Shown: positions 1 through 11,400, counted from the stretch's first letter. The stretch: 64,000 bases of DNA from Silene latifolia (GCF_048544455.1 NC_133529.1:42881456-42945455); one strand, 5' to 3'. The notes: generated from the letters alone by a model not told the origin. Translations and numbers: made by a program.

Positions 1-330
1 CGTCCAATAGCCATCGCAAATATTTGTTTGTCGTCAATAGGGACGTGTACATTCATTGTCCTCATGGAGAGGGACGTGTACATTCATTGTCCCTCATGGA
101 CAAGGACGCGAACATTCAACTCTTTCCTGGATAGGGACAATGAATGTCTACGTCCATCATGGAAGGGGACGATGAATTTCTACGTCCTCCATGGGTAGAC
201 GTTGATTATCAACGTCCATTAAGGTCTGGGACGTGCACTGTTCACGTCCTTTGTGAGGAGGGACGTGTACTATTCACGTCTGTCCTGGTGACGGACGTGA
301 ATATTCATTGTCCGCTCATGGTTCGGACTA
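1..330. repeat. GACGT palindrome cluster, left flank of the MULE
   Basis: Imperfect repeats of about 20 bp are separated by short spacers. Each unit is close to an inverted repeat beginning GGACGT or GACGT and ending ACGTCC. The clearest is GACGTTGATTATCAACGTC at 198-216, a perfect palindrome around one central base. A matching cluster lies at 39757-40020 on the far side of the element. Subterminal repeat arrays are known transposase-binding regions in several plant DNA transposon superfamilies, so I infer the same role here. The cluster runs off the left edge, so the true element end is not seen. Confidence 0.7.
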
Positions 331-445
331 TTAAATTGGTTTTTCATCATTTTATTTAGTTTTTTTTTTTCATAAATTTAGGTCGTTTTACATATTTTAG
401 CATCTAACCATTATTAATTTTGCGTGTTAACAAGATTCATTTGAG

Positions 446-3163
446 GTGTTTGGTGTAAACGGTGTTAATTACAACCACCTATTTGAGACGGTAACATGTT
501 TTGCGAGTCGGGGTGGGGCGTTTGATTGGGCTAAGAAAATAGCTTTTGATAACGGGTTTGCCTTAGTAAAAGCATCAAATGGGTCCAAAAATCGTAAACA
601 ACCCGAGTTGCAAGGCTCATACTTTCGTTGTTCAAGATACGGCCAAACCAGAAAGAAGATCGATCCCGAAATTCCCGACAAGCCTAAAAAGAAAGGGACA
701 TCTAAGTGTGAGTGTTTGTTTCGGGTTCGAGCCGTGGAGAACCGGGCTAATGATATAAATGGGAAGGAGTTGATTGTTTGGAACATTTTAACCTCGAAGA
801 AAGGTGGATATCACAACCACCAGGTAGCAAAGTACAAAGACGGTGATAGGCATTTTGCGGGTTTGGATGCCGAAGAGAAAGAGTTCGTGAGGCAACAAGT
901 CTGGGCATCGATTTCCTTGAGAGATATTAAAAATGATCTTCATAAAAGAACCCGCGATAAACCCCAACCTACAAGCGCCCAAATTTATAGCGAGGCAAAC
1001 AAGGTTCGGCGTGAAATTAGAGGAACACGGAATATCGTTCAACAAATGTTGGCTCTAGCCGTTGCTGCTAAGTATGTGGAATGGTACAAATCAGATCCCG
1101 AGACAAAGGAGCTCAGTCATGTTTTTATGTCTCATCCGAAAGCCGTTAAACTCTTCCATGCTTATCCACACGTGGTTCTTATTGACTCGACAACAAGACC
1201 AATGTTTACAAAATTGCTCTTGTTGAGGTTGTTGGTGTAACACCGTGTGGGTGTTCCTTCTTAATTGTTGCGGTGCTTCTTCCGTCAAGAGTCGGAAAAC
1301 GATTATGGGTGGATGTTGATGAGATTAGGGGAGCTACTCAGTTGTACGAGTTCATCTATTTCTGCCTTTATCACTGATCGGTAGATGGTTTTGATCACCG
1401 CTCTTGAGTCCCTTTATCCGAGCACTCCTCACCTTTTATGTCGTTGGCACATTAACCGTGCTATGGAGAAACAAGCACTCTCAATGGAGAAATTGATGTG
1501 GTACAAATATATCATAATGCACAGTAAAGAAAGCGGTTGGTACCGCGTGATCAATGCATCCACCATTGATGAGTTTAGGAGCGCTTGGGAATCTTTTAGT
1601 GAAAAGTGGGAAGAGTTGGTGATTTATGTGATCAATACATGGGGTAAATACAGGAAGAAGTTCGCGAGCTGCTATACAAACCAATACTTACATCTTGGAA
1701 ACACGGCCACTTCCCGGGTAGAGTCCTCTCATTCACTTTTAAAAGCTTGGTTGAAGAGTGTCAACCTAAACATTGACACTATGTGGCCCCGTATTCATTC
1801 CATGCTTGAAGCGCAACACTTGAAGATTAGATATGAGCTAGAGGTTTCGAGGAGTAGGCCGCGAAATGGAGATCGTGTATTTTCATTGTTGCAAGGAAAT
1901 GTGTCTATCAATGCCATTGAGATAATGGAAGAAGAGATTAAGAGAGGGATAAAACTCGGGAATGTGTTGGAAGTCCATTGTGGATGTGTGCTAAGGGATA
2001 CTCATGGGTTACCTTGTGCTTGTACATTGATCCATTTGCAAAGAACGGGTAAGAGGGTCCATCTTAAAGATGTTCACGCTTATTGGAGGACCTTGGAGTA
2101 CAAAAATGTCCAAACGATACCCAAGACTGATAATGATGAGTTGGAGGAGCTTATTGCGGAAGCTAGAGCTAGTGACCCAGCTAAGAAACGGGTAATCATT
2201 GAGAAAATGCGAGATGGTCTTCACCCGGAAGACGAGGAAATTCTACCACCTCCTGTTAGAGAAAACCCCAAAGGGAGACCGAGGGGTTCTACTACTCGGA
2301 ACAAGTCGGGATTTGAGCATGCAAAGAGGAAGGCTGCGAAAGTTTCTACTCCTGCGACGACATTTGTTCAACATACGGTGGGTGATTTTGATCAAGGACC
2401 GGTTGGTGCGCCGTTGGAGTTCGGCTACACTAAGGGACTTTTGTCAACTTGGACTAAAAAATATGCGGTCCCTGAAGATGTATGGGATTTCTTTGATGGT
2501 TGGGTAGATGTCGGTAATGATGGTCATTGTGGTTATCGGGTAGTCTCACATGCTGCGCGGGGTCGGAAAAGTGACCATTTAGTCATGAGAGACTGGGGTA
2601 TTGAGGAGATTAAGGAATACGAGGTCTACAAGGAATTTTTTGATGATAGTTGTGCGTTGCCTACGGGTTTGACTAGATACCAGGAGACATTGAGACGGAT
2701 CGAGTTTACCGGCAGTGGAGGATGTGGGAGTCACCATTGGATGTACGGGGAATATTTGTTTGTCTTTGCATCGTTGTTTAACTGGACTATTTGTGTCATC
2801 GCCCAGGATGAAGTTGGAGAATCTCGTAGTTGCCAATGTAGTACATACTTACCTCTAAGGCCCACAGCCCAAGTGTCGAGGCCATACAGTGTTTTATGGA
2901 TCGTAAATTACCATCTCCATTGGATGAGATTGCATTGTCGAGTACCATCGAGAGATGCACCGATGCCACCGATCGATCCTTTCTGGCAAGGGTCAAAAGA
3001 CCCCTCGGTTGCACCATATGCTGATTTGTACAAGACAAACATCGAGAAATGGCATACGTTGATGGGAACGACACCTAAAGTTTATGGCAGAAGACGGTGT
3101 TCCACACCAACTGACCCAGAAACTGCAAGGAAATTAAACTTTGATAATGTATTTAAAGTTTGA
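446..3163 (+). pseudogene. MULE transposase (FAR1-type) fused to OTU-like protease, decayed
   Basis: The 5' part (446-1240) has a FAR1-like zinc-binding N-terminus (Cys-rich segment, then YHNHQVAK) and the start of the MULE catalytic domain (FMSHPKAVKLFHAYPHVVLIDS, whose D is the first catalytic Asp). The 3' part (1385-3163, 592 aa) continues with LLCRWHI (the family C-x2-H motif), RVESSHSLL (Glu at residue 113 of this part, candidate third acidic residue) and a SWIM-like zinc finger CGCVLRDTHGLPCAC from residue 199. An OTU-like domain follows. Between 1240 and 1385 the family sequence is still recognisable but jumps frames and meets a stop (TAG just before 1385), so the gene is broken. The first in-window codon at 446 is GTG, not a plausible plant start; an upstream exon or start has been lost or lies behind an intron. 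The role would be DNA cut-and-paste in the nucleus. Confidence 0.85.
2456..3010 (+). other. OTU-like cysteine protease domain within the MULE protein
   Basis: Residues about 358-540 of the 1385-3163 reading frame match the OTU fold signature: DGHCGYRVVSHA places the catalytic pair at Asp379 and Cys382. NYHLHWMRL further on supplies candidate catalytic histidines at 510 or 512, followed by a PMPPIDPFW tail like that of other plant MULE-OTU proteins. OTU domains remove ubiquitin or ubiquitin-like proteins. In plant MULE proteins, ULP1-like and OTU-like peptidases are known passengers of unclear purpose. The Asp/Cys/His signature is intact within this frame, although the transposase part upstream is broken. 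The substrate is unknown. Confidence 0.72.
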
Positions 3164-3388
3164 TTATGTAATAATTTAAAAAAGTGACCATTATAATTAT
3201 AAATGTCATTGTTATAATTTCAAAAAGTACTGTTTAAATTCAAAAATACCTGACCCAGAAACTGCAAGGAAATTAAACTTTGATAATGTATTTAAAGTTT
3301 GATTATGTAATAATTTTTAAAAATGACTGTTATAATTATAAATGTCATTGTTATAATTTCAAAAAGTACTGTTTAAATTCAAAAATAC
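3113..3388. repeat. Tandem duplication of about 137 bp across the transposase stop codon
   Basis: The segment starting CTGACCCAGAAACTGCAAGG at about 3113 is repeated directly from about 3249. The two copies differ by a few bases. Copy 1 contains the last codons and stop of the transposase-OTU frame, so copy 2 is a non-coding echo of the C-terminus plus 3' UTR. Confidence 0.85.
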
Positions 3389-3620
3389 CGTTACAATTCA
3401 AAAATACCGCTACAATTCAAAAATTACTGTTAAAATTCAAAAATACCATTAAAATTCAAAAAGTACTATTTAAATTCAAAAATACTGTTACAATTCAAAA
3501 AGTACTGTTTAAATTCAAAAATACCGTTACAATTCAAAAATACCGTTTAAATTCAAAAAATACTGTTATAATTAAAGAATACCCGTTATAATTCAAAAAT
3601 ACCGTTACAAATTTTAAAAA
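3360..3620. repeat. AT-rich minisatellite, unit of about 20 bp
   Basis: Repeats of an ATTCAAAAATACCGTTAAA-like unit run through this stretch. They create a spurious long reading frame of low-complexity protein, which I do not annotate. The array sits between the transposase 3' end and the promoter of the small ORF. Confidence 0.85.
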
Positions 3621-3645
3621 ATGTTATCGTTTTAATCTGACTTCT

Positions 3646-3653
3646 TATAAATA
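3646..3653 (+). promoter_or_regulatory. Candidate TATA box for the 159-aa ORF
   Basis: TATAAATA lies 80 bp upstream of the ATG at 3733. This fits a plant core promoter with a start site near 3680 and a leader of about 50 nt. Sequence evidence only. Confidence 0.5.
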
Positions 3654-3732
3654 GCCCTTGCTATCTCCATTTCAATCATAACATCCCATCTTATTCACTA
3701 TTGAAAAAAACTCGATTCACTACAATACTAAA

Positions 3733-4212
3733 ATGGTTCTCACAAATACTCAAAAAATCAGAGCTTATCAACTAAGGATCGATTCAATCGTTGCGGATTT
3801 ACCAGTGCTAGTGTCTCGCCTTGAATTAGTCGTTCCAAATGCCACTGTATGGCACTTGCTTGAAAATCCTCCACTTGGCAGCCTTTGTATCATCTTAGCC
3901 GGAAACCCAGAGGATATATTAACTCCAGCAATTACTGATGAGGTTGTTTCTGATGAAACATTAACCGAAAAGATGTGGGAGTTTCGCAGGTTAAAAAGTG
4001 ATGTCCTTGTCTATTTTGAGCGCATACTGACTGTGCTCGATTACGCAACACTATCAGAATTGTGTGCCGGTAGAGTATTCAACCTAGGAAATATCAAACT
4101 CGACATCATTGATTTCTATGATCAATATGTTGCTAGCCAACATGAAAAAATTGAGGCTCGAGATTATGTACAAGATCTGGAATCGTCATCTTCATCATCG
4201 GAAGATAATTGA
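3733..4212 (+). CDS. Unrecognised intact 159-aa ORF carried in the MULE
   Basis: I do not recognise this protein. It is a complete ATG-to-TGA frame with ordinary codon variety, preceded by a TATA box. The sequence looks mainly helical and leucine-rich (QLRIDSIVADLPVLVSRLELV near the start; LKSDVLVYFERILTVLDYATLSEL in the middle). It ends in an acidic serine-rich tail (LESSSSSSEDN). No signal peptide, membrane segment or zinc-binding cluster is visible; the few cysteines are not in a pattern. It lies between the broken transposase-OTU gene and the broken PMD gene, yet is itself uninterrupted. It could be an accessory MULE protein or a captured host fragment. Function unknown. Confidence 0.6.
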   Translation: MVLTNTQKIRAYQLRIDSIVADLPVLVSRLELVVPNATVWHLLENPPLGSLCIILAGNPEDILTPAITDEVVSDETLTEKMWEFRRLKSDVLVYFERILTVLDYATLSELCAGRVFNLGNIKLDIIDFYDQYVASQHEKIEARDYVQDLESSSSSSEDN

Positions 4213-4508
4213 GTTGGATTTAAACTAGTTTTAAATAAAGTTGTGATTTTCAATTCCGTTAAACTACGTTCAATTACAGTTGTATTTTAATTAAGTTTTA
4301 TGTACTTCCGTCATGCGTGTTTTATATAATTTCATTAAGTCTATTTTAATTAATCTTTAATTTAACTAAATGTAATGCCGACTTGTTCATTTCAATGCAT
4401 GACATTGTTCACACAAACAAAATATTCATACATAACCAAAGAGAATAAAATATCCATACACAACACAACACAAATAAAAATATCCATAGATAACAATAAA
4501 AATATACA
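4213..4508. other. AT-rich convergent 3' region, no gene seen
   Basis: This stretch lies between the 3' ends of the small ORF (+) and the PMD gene (-). It is AT-rich, with no supported coding or RNA feature, and probably serves as 3' UTRs for both. Confidence 0.5.
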
Positions 4509-5641
4509 CTACGGGGTACTCTCATCATCATTATCATCATCCCCAGCATCATCCTCGGCATGGTCCTCGGCTCTGAAGAACGGCTCCATCTCCTCCACCA
4601 ATCTTCGCGCATATTGCCACTTCCTGTCCGCGGTAGGCTGTCTATAGATCTGTGAGAAATGACGACTAATAGCTCGGGATACCTCGGGCTCCTCGCTGAA
4701 AGGAAGTGAGCCAAACTGAGTACGGCGTGTAGGGGGGTAGAAGTGTGGGTGAGAAATCTTCCTATACCAAACCATGTAGCGCGGATCACTCTCAAAAGGC
4801 ATCAAAGCCCGATCAAACCGCTCTCTCAAAACTATCACGGCATCACTCAAACCCCACTCCAAATCAGGAGTATCTCCATAAGACAGCCTATAACCCAAGG
4901 TCGGCTTAGCCGGACGATAGTCAACAGTCGGGAACTGCATAGCTGCCGGGATAACCTGGACATACCCGTACTGACGGAGACACCTATCAGGCTGGTACGG
5001 CTCTACTATATCCAGAAATCTAATCAGGCCCGAGTAGAGCAAAATACTGCAAGCCCAGTGAGGACTAACACCATAAGGGAGCCACGTCACGTGCTCCGCC
5101 CTAAGCCCGTCCAACCTCTGCCTGTGCTGCTCCAACAACCGAACATCTCCCTTAAACCTAGGAACCCATAACCAAGCCTCGACAAGTGGTCTCCCTCGAC
5201 ATAATATCTGGAGTGTGGTCGGAACATGGGAAATTACTCATATATCCAAGCCTGAAGCAACGGTAAACAACCGCTAACACCCTGACCCTCCCTACGCGAA
5301 CCCGTCCCCAACTGTCGATACAAGTAGGCCAATGTCGTGGACCCTCAAGCATACTTGCCGATATCACTCAACTGATCAAACAACGACAACATACGGGCAA
5401 TAACCCTATCACCAGACTTGTCCTTAAACAAAGTCTGTCCTACCAACAACATCATGTAAGCCCTCAGCGAGTCATGCTGGTTACCCGTCTCCGCAAGCTC
5501 TATCAATTTCTTAACCGTCAATCCACCACCCTTGTAAAACGGTGGTTTCGCCTCTTTCAGAGGCACACCAAAAAAGGCAGCCACCTTCCCCTTCATACCG
5601 ATTTCCTCACTCGTAGGACCCTTCTCCATAACCCTCATGTC
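4509..5641 (-). pseudogene. Plant mobile domain (PMD) gene, 3' portion, decayed
   Basis: Read leftwards from 5641. The first part has VAAFFGVPL and LRAYMMLLVGQTLFKDKSGD with a following SDIGKY, matching the PMD core of MAIN/MAIL1-type and 'PP7 long form' proteins. Next come TLAYLYRQLG and LLQAWIYE, then a long C-terminal frame (5138-4509, 209 aa) with FLDIVEPYQPDRCLRQYGYVQ, also PMD-typical, ending in an acidic tail. The middle (about 5140-5345) needs more than one frame and contains in-frame stops, one at a normally conserved Trp after SDIGKYA, so this is a pseudogene. PMD proteins in plants are nuclear, act in transposon silencing and gene expression, and also occur inside MULE and gypsy elements. 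The gene continues upstream at 38486-39420, on the other side of copia-1. Confidence 0.8.
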
Positions 5642-6910
5642 TGAAAGAATTCATTAACCCTTAAATTAAACTCTTTAATTTTATATCTAAATTACTCATT
5701 AAAATAGATGATGATCTTATGCATGCATAACAAAAATTAAATCAAAGATTAATAAGAAAGCTTCTTACAATGCGGAAATCGGATTTGGGGCACAAGCAAG
5801 AACACCTTTCTTACTTGTTCTTGAGCTCAAAATAATTGGATGATCCTTCTTGTCTCAATAGTATAAGAACCTCCCATTAGTTGCACCAAGACAACCCCCT
5901 TAAAACTACAAGATAATTGACTAGATTACTTTAGTAGCCATCCTTAAAATATGATCTAATAATATTTGTATTACTACTATAGTAATTTGTATATTTAGAT
6001 ATTAGAACAATTTTATTTTATCTAAAACTTATTTTAGAGAAGAGAGAAGAGTGAGTTGTAAATTATGTAAGAATGAACCTCCAAAAATAAGAACAATTCT
6101 TATCTTATGGGGGTGGAAAAACCGGTTGGGAGGAGAGAGGGAGGAGAGCCAATGCATGCAAAAAATGCTTTTGCAATTGTTCTTATCAAAGGTTATTAGG
6201 GTGTAGAATAGGCTATCATTGTAATCATTATGTTTTCCAGTTAATAAAACAATTTAACCATTTCTTCCATTTCCCTCATAAAACCGGTTTTCACATGTAA
6301 TATAGAGTCCATTTTATTTTTTGCCAATTGTCACTTTGTCATATAATGTGTGACATGTACCATGTAACATGTTATTTAATAATATTAATGCATATTTAAC
6401 AATTAAATATCATTACATATATTAATACAATTATATATAACAATTGATAAGTAATTCATGATTACAAGTGTATAAAATGGTTTACGTTAATATAATATAC
6501 AACAGATTGTAATTATAATTAACCGATCATTCTTAATTTAATTGTTTCATAAACAAAAATTTAGTAATATAAAACATTTTATTTACTAAAACGAATCTCA
6601 TTTAACCGAATTACAATAAGATTCATATTCTCACTCACATATGTAAATTGTTCAATTTTAAGGAATTAATTAATATGTATCATTATACAATTAATTAATT
6701 TAATCTATTAAGGGAATTGTCCTTTAGGTGTGACCTTAAGGGATCAATTGATCACCACCGTCAAACGACAGTAATGTCAAACTCTAGTCAGCCAATCATT
6801 ACCGATTAATGTTGATCAGTTGACGTATAAAAATGAATCATCCCTTTATGTATCCTTATTAAGAGTTTAATAATGTGATCGCACTATTGTCGAGGACACA
6901 TACTCCAACA
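5642..6910 (-). repeat. Copia-1 3' LTR (left)
   Basis: 1269 bp, starting TGAAAGAATTC and ending ACTCCAACA on the plus strand. It matches the split right LTR (22810-23171 plus 37802-38485). The end segment around 6721-6830 is also clearly related to the copia-2 LTR. Confidence 0.9.
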
Positions 6911-6925
6911 ATCTCCCACTTGTCC
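6911..6925 (-). other. Copia-1 polypurine tract
   Basis: On the minus strand, AAGTGGGAGAT directly precedes the LTR start TGTTGGAG. The same tract occurs at the corresponding place in copia-2 (49319 onward). Confidence 0.7.
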
Positions 6926-7103
6926 GAGACAAGTGTGCGTCACCAATTCTCTTGTCCTATTACAATCTCCCACTCAATGCAAGGTGTCTTGCAGGTCGTT
7001 CTCGCAAGTGATCATATCAAGAGTGCTTTCCTCGATCTGGAGAGTAAGTGTCTCGCCGAAATTATCTACTGTAGATACCTTCCGAGCGTGGCCACGCATT
7101 TTC

Positions 7104-8463
7104 TGTAACGCCCCCTCATACCAAGGTACCTTACCAAGGACTACCCTAGCATGAAAGGCTGTTACCATCTCGGTTACCCGAGGTAAGTATATATCAAGAG
7201 TAACAATCCATTAATACATCTATTAAAGTATAAAGAGTTAGCGATTATATTATCTCAGACCAACTCAAAATAAAAGTAAAAGGTCTCAAAACAAATGAAA
7301 TCTAAGACATCTAAACTCATAACAGCGGGAGCTAGACTTGACGTGATGACTCCCCATGACTGTCCCATAGCTAACATCTGCATTACCTGTCACAATCTGC
7401 TCACCATCCCCGAATGGATCACCGCAGGTTTTACAAACAACAACACGAGGTCAGTACCGTTCAATCAAGATAAGACAAACAAATATTGTAACCGGCTGAT
7501 CATCTTCCATCACCGGTCTCCCGATCTTACACAGTAACCGACTACACACCGAAGTGTGTAGCCCTGCCAGATTACCCATCGCAACAGGTAATCCTCGCCG
7601 CCAGTGGGTGACCGCAGCCCATCCCCACCTAGTCCAGCTCATCAGCGAGCGACTAACAATCCATGTCCCTTAATGTGCACATCCCCTCCCGTGACGGGTT
7701 CCACGGAGGGCGAACTAGGGTGTGAAGCCACTCCCGCAAGTGACTCCACCACAATCACACACAGCATCACAGCTGTCACAACACCACAACCGTCACAACA
7801 TAACCACACCAACACCGTCACCACAACACCCATCCTCCGATGATCAGCAGATAATAACAATTATACACAGTACAATCACAACATCTCAAATTAATTAAAC
7901 AGAACTGAGTAGGGAAACCCTACCTTTTCGCAATCCGCTTACGCTGCAATCAACCATACAAATGCATAACAATTACCACATCGTCACCTACAACAACAAT
8001 CATATAATTCCAATCACTAACTGTAAAACCCCATTTCCCCCAATTCATGAATAAAGACAAACCCTAGAATTAATCATCAACAACATAGGGATAAAGACTT
8101 ACCGGTGAAAGAATAAAAGATTGAATGCAATAGCTACGATGTCCACACACATAGAGGAGAGATTTGGGAGTGATTAGAGTGTCGTAGGTTTAATTAGGTT
8201 TGCAAATGACGTTTTAGAAACTGATTAGCGAATATATAATTCCTAATTACTCCCGAATCAAACCGCTGAAATATTACTCGCCAGACCGGATACTCGACCG
8301 AGTATAGAGTATACTCGGCCGAGTATCCTCTACTCGGTCGAGTATTCATCATACTCGGCCGAGTATTCCTCGGCAGTAGCCAAACAGACTACACAACCTA
8401 CACTACTCGGCCGAGTAGGCTCTACTCGGTCGAGTACAAGCCTAAGAAATCCGTAGTATTACA
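7104..8463 (-). repeat. LARD-1 left LTR
   Basis: 1360 bp, matching 12680-14045. A cluster of alternating TACTCGGTCGAGTA and TACTCGGCCGAGTA words lies at about 8288-8440, that is, in the first 200 bp of the LTR in the sense direction (U3). Confidence 0.92.
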
Positions 8464-11400
8464 GTCTTCCCTCCTTAAAAAGAACTTCGTCCCCGAAGTT
8501 CCAACCCATCCTATAAAACATGGACCCCTAACACTAACTCCACCAACCACTCTTCCTTCCACAACATGGCTCACGATATCGTCTTAACTATGGCATAGCT
8601 TCCCAATACTAACTCCCTAATACTATTGGGTACCCACAACCTAAATGTTTCCAACTTTATATTAGTTCATAACGCTAACTAACATCCTCAATTACCGAGA
8701 CAATCCACCAGACAAGATCAACCATCAAAACGGAATGTTACATTCTACTACCCTTAAAACGAACTTCGTCCTCGAAGTTTACTCACACACATAAACATCA
8801 TCACACAATCCGTTAACACTATCGAAGTTTACTCACACTCCTAACCTCATACTACTACGAGCACTGCCATAACCTGTAATAAAATCGACCATCACACAAA
8901 TCCATCCTTATTCTATACCAACACTCAAACTTCCAATTGCAACTTGTATGACCATCAAACTCTCTTGTCCCTTTCTACTCCTCTTAAGATAAATGTTACG
9001 TCCTCGTAACTCACTAATACTAGGTCCTTTTCTATACCCCCCATAAACCTCATTATCACCACATGTCAACGATAACCCACTACAACCTTAAGACCTACAA
9101 CCATTCCTATATCCATGACTCTCTTTCTCTAACAGTTTTCGTGCCTCCATTATTCTGTACTCCCATAACGTATATCATAAAATCCTCAGTATAACCACTA
9201 CTCCATATCTTCTACATTACCACAAAACGACATACTTCTATATACATATACACTCATCTCCACAATCTTATCTCACAATCCACAATTGTTACACATACTC
9301 ACATTAGCTTCTAAAGTTCATCTCCTTTATTACCACAAAATTCACCCTTAACTTGACATGATGCTAAGTCCCAAAACTCCGTACTCGTTGTCCCAAGAAA
9401 AGGTGTTAAACCACATGTAGTTCTAGTTCAATACCACACATGCTCCACAATTCTCTTGCCACAACTATGTCCACCAATGCCTCATCTAAAATAAGATCAA
9501 AAGTACTCCATCAACCTCTCACAGCTGTGTCCCATTAACAGAATATTACTATGCCATGACAACAACAGCACCATAACCAACTCTCTCTTATGTCATACTC
9601 TATTATAACTCCCAAGCTGACACTGGTAAGGAACATCGGGAAACAAAACAATGGTCTATATGCCCCGGCCGACACTGACAGGAGATAGCAGTAAACAAAC
9701 AACAATCTTTGACAACACGAAAATACTCGTATCACAACACGAATTACCATGCACAGTGCACAAAACCACATCGATAGCCATCACAACTTTTACAATCTCA
9801 TAACATTGACTCAGCACAACTTCCTTGACTAAAAGACTTTATTAAAACTGCTCTACCAGATCACGACGCAGCATATGAGACGGGATCACAAATACCAACC
9901 TTATAAATATTATCCATAACATGACTCTTGAGGCCGGAATCTCACACCATTACTTACAGATACCATACATACACATATGAGTATAACATATGACGCGGAA
10001 CACACATATAACGACTCGTAACTATCACGCCACACTATTACTCGTGAGGCCAGGACCTCACACAAAGTTTTTCACACCTCATGGACCCATAAGCGAATTT
10101 ATGTAGCCAATCCTGATCACGTAAGTTACCACTTGACAATGAAAATCTCTTATCCGGACTTAACTCAGGTGCCTTTCATAACATATCCTCTCATACACAC
10201 AATTATCACCCCTCCGGCAAATGTAGCCATAACATCAGTACTTAACTTCCAGCGAACACCTCATATATCCACTTCCTATACTCCTTCACAACCAAACATA
10301 CTAATCACCTCCACAAAATCAACCTCATTAGAACGACTAACTTCCCTAAAGTAACATCATCCTCAACCACTAGTGACAAAACTATGACACCAACATCCTT
10401 CATGTGACTACTCTCTTACTATCACTTCTTAATATAACAATCCGTTTCCTCCCTTTGGTTATCATCCCAAATAATGAACATCCAATCCATCAACAAAATC
10501 TACCTCAACATTATTCCCAATTCTATCCTTTATCATAACGTTACCTAACTCTCCACCAAAATCTCAGATCGTGCAAACACTCTACAAGCTTCTTATTCCC
10601 TTAATACCTCGAAACTCACGGCTAACATATCGTCCTGCTCTCCTATATAACCATTAACTCACACCCTCTAGTGAGGCTATCGTACATTTCCATAATTTTC
10701 TACCTTCATGCTTCTTAACTCCGGTCAACGTTCTCTCAACTTACTTCCTTCCCTATTTCCCCCCTTTTACTCAATAATACCAATTAATAATTCATCTCCT
10801 TTCCCTTTCTACCTAACTCTTTAGTCATTTATTTATTTTCCCATAGCTCCACAACTCTAATTCCATTAATTTATATCAATATCTTATCATTCTTCTTATC
10901 ATTTATCCTCTCTCATCTTGCTTCTCACTCACCTTTGTCACCATTAAGTCCACACACTAACAGTTACTCTTCAATTAGTCGTATCTCCCTCTCGTATCTC
11001 TAGATAACCAATAATTTACCTCATACCATTAATTTCCAGAGAATTACACACCAGACTCACCCCTTGATATTCCAAATTCCAAACTCGGTCACTATCTACA
11101 AATCCACGTCGCGACATAACTCCATCTACGTTCACTATATACCCCTCTACTGCATCCCTCTAAAGCAACCTTTCATTACATATATCCTTAAGCAACACAT
11201 TCCTAACCGTCTCCCTCCATAAATTCTTACACATCCCAATTTGCCACTATTCGCATCCCTCATCTCGATCTTTCATCCTCCCATTTCTTTACACTTATAT
11301 CACTCTTGCCCATAAACACTGACTTTTATATTACTCAACACACGACTATATCACTCACCATATCTCACCAACATGTTCCTTACCCTGATTAGCTCATCAT

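Noticed and set aside
3280-3591. 103-aa Lys/Asn-rich frame on the plus strand
   Set aside because: It is translation of the 20-bp AT-rich minisatellite, with no sign of coding constraint.
7295-7860. Small frames in the LARD-1 LTR, repeated at 12872-13429
   Set aside because: Their repetition follows LTR identity only; no known domain, and frames differ between copies.
8288-8440. CRISPR-like look of regularly spaced short palindromes
   Set aside because: Plant nuclear context, repeats too short, spacers not unique, and no cas genes.
9535-10354. Small Cys-rich and Thr-rich frames in the LARD-1 interior
   Set aside because: Isolated, not conserved in type, and expected by chance in G-poor DNA.
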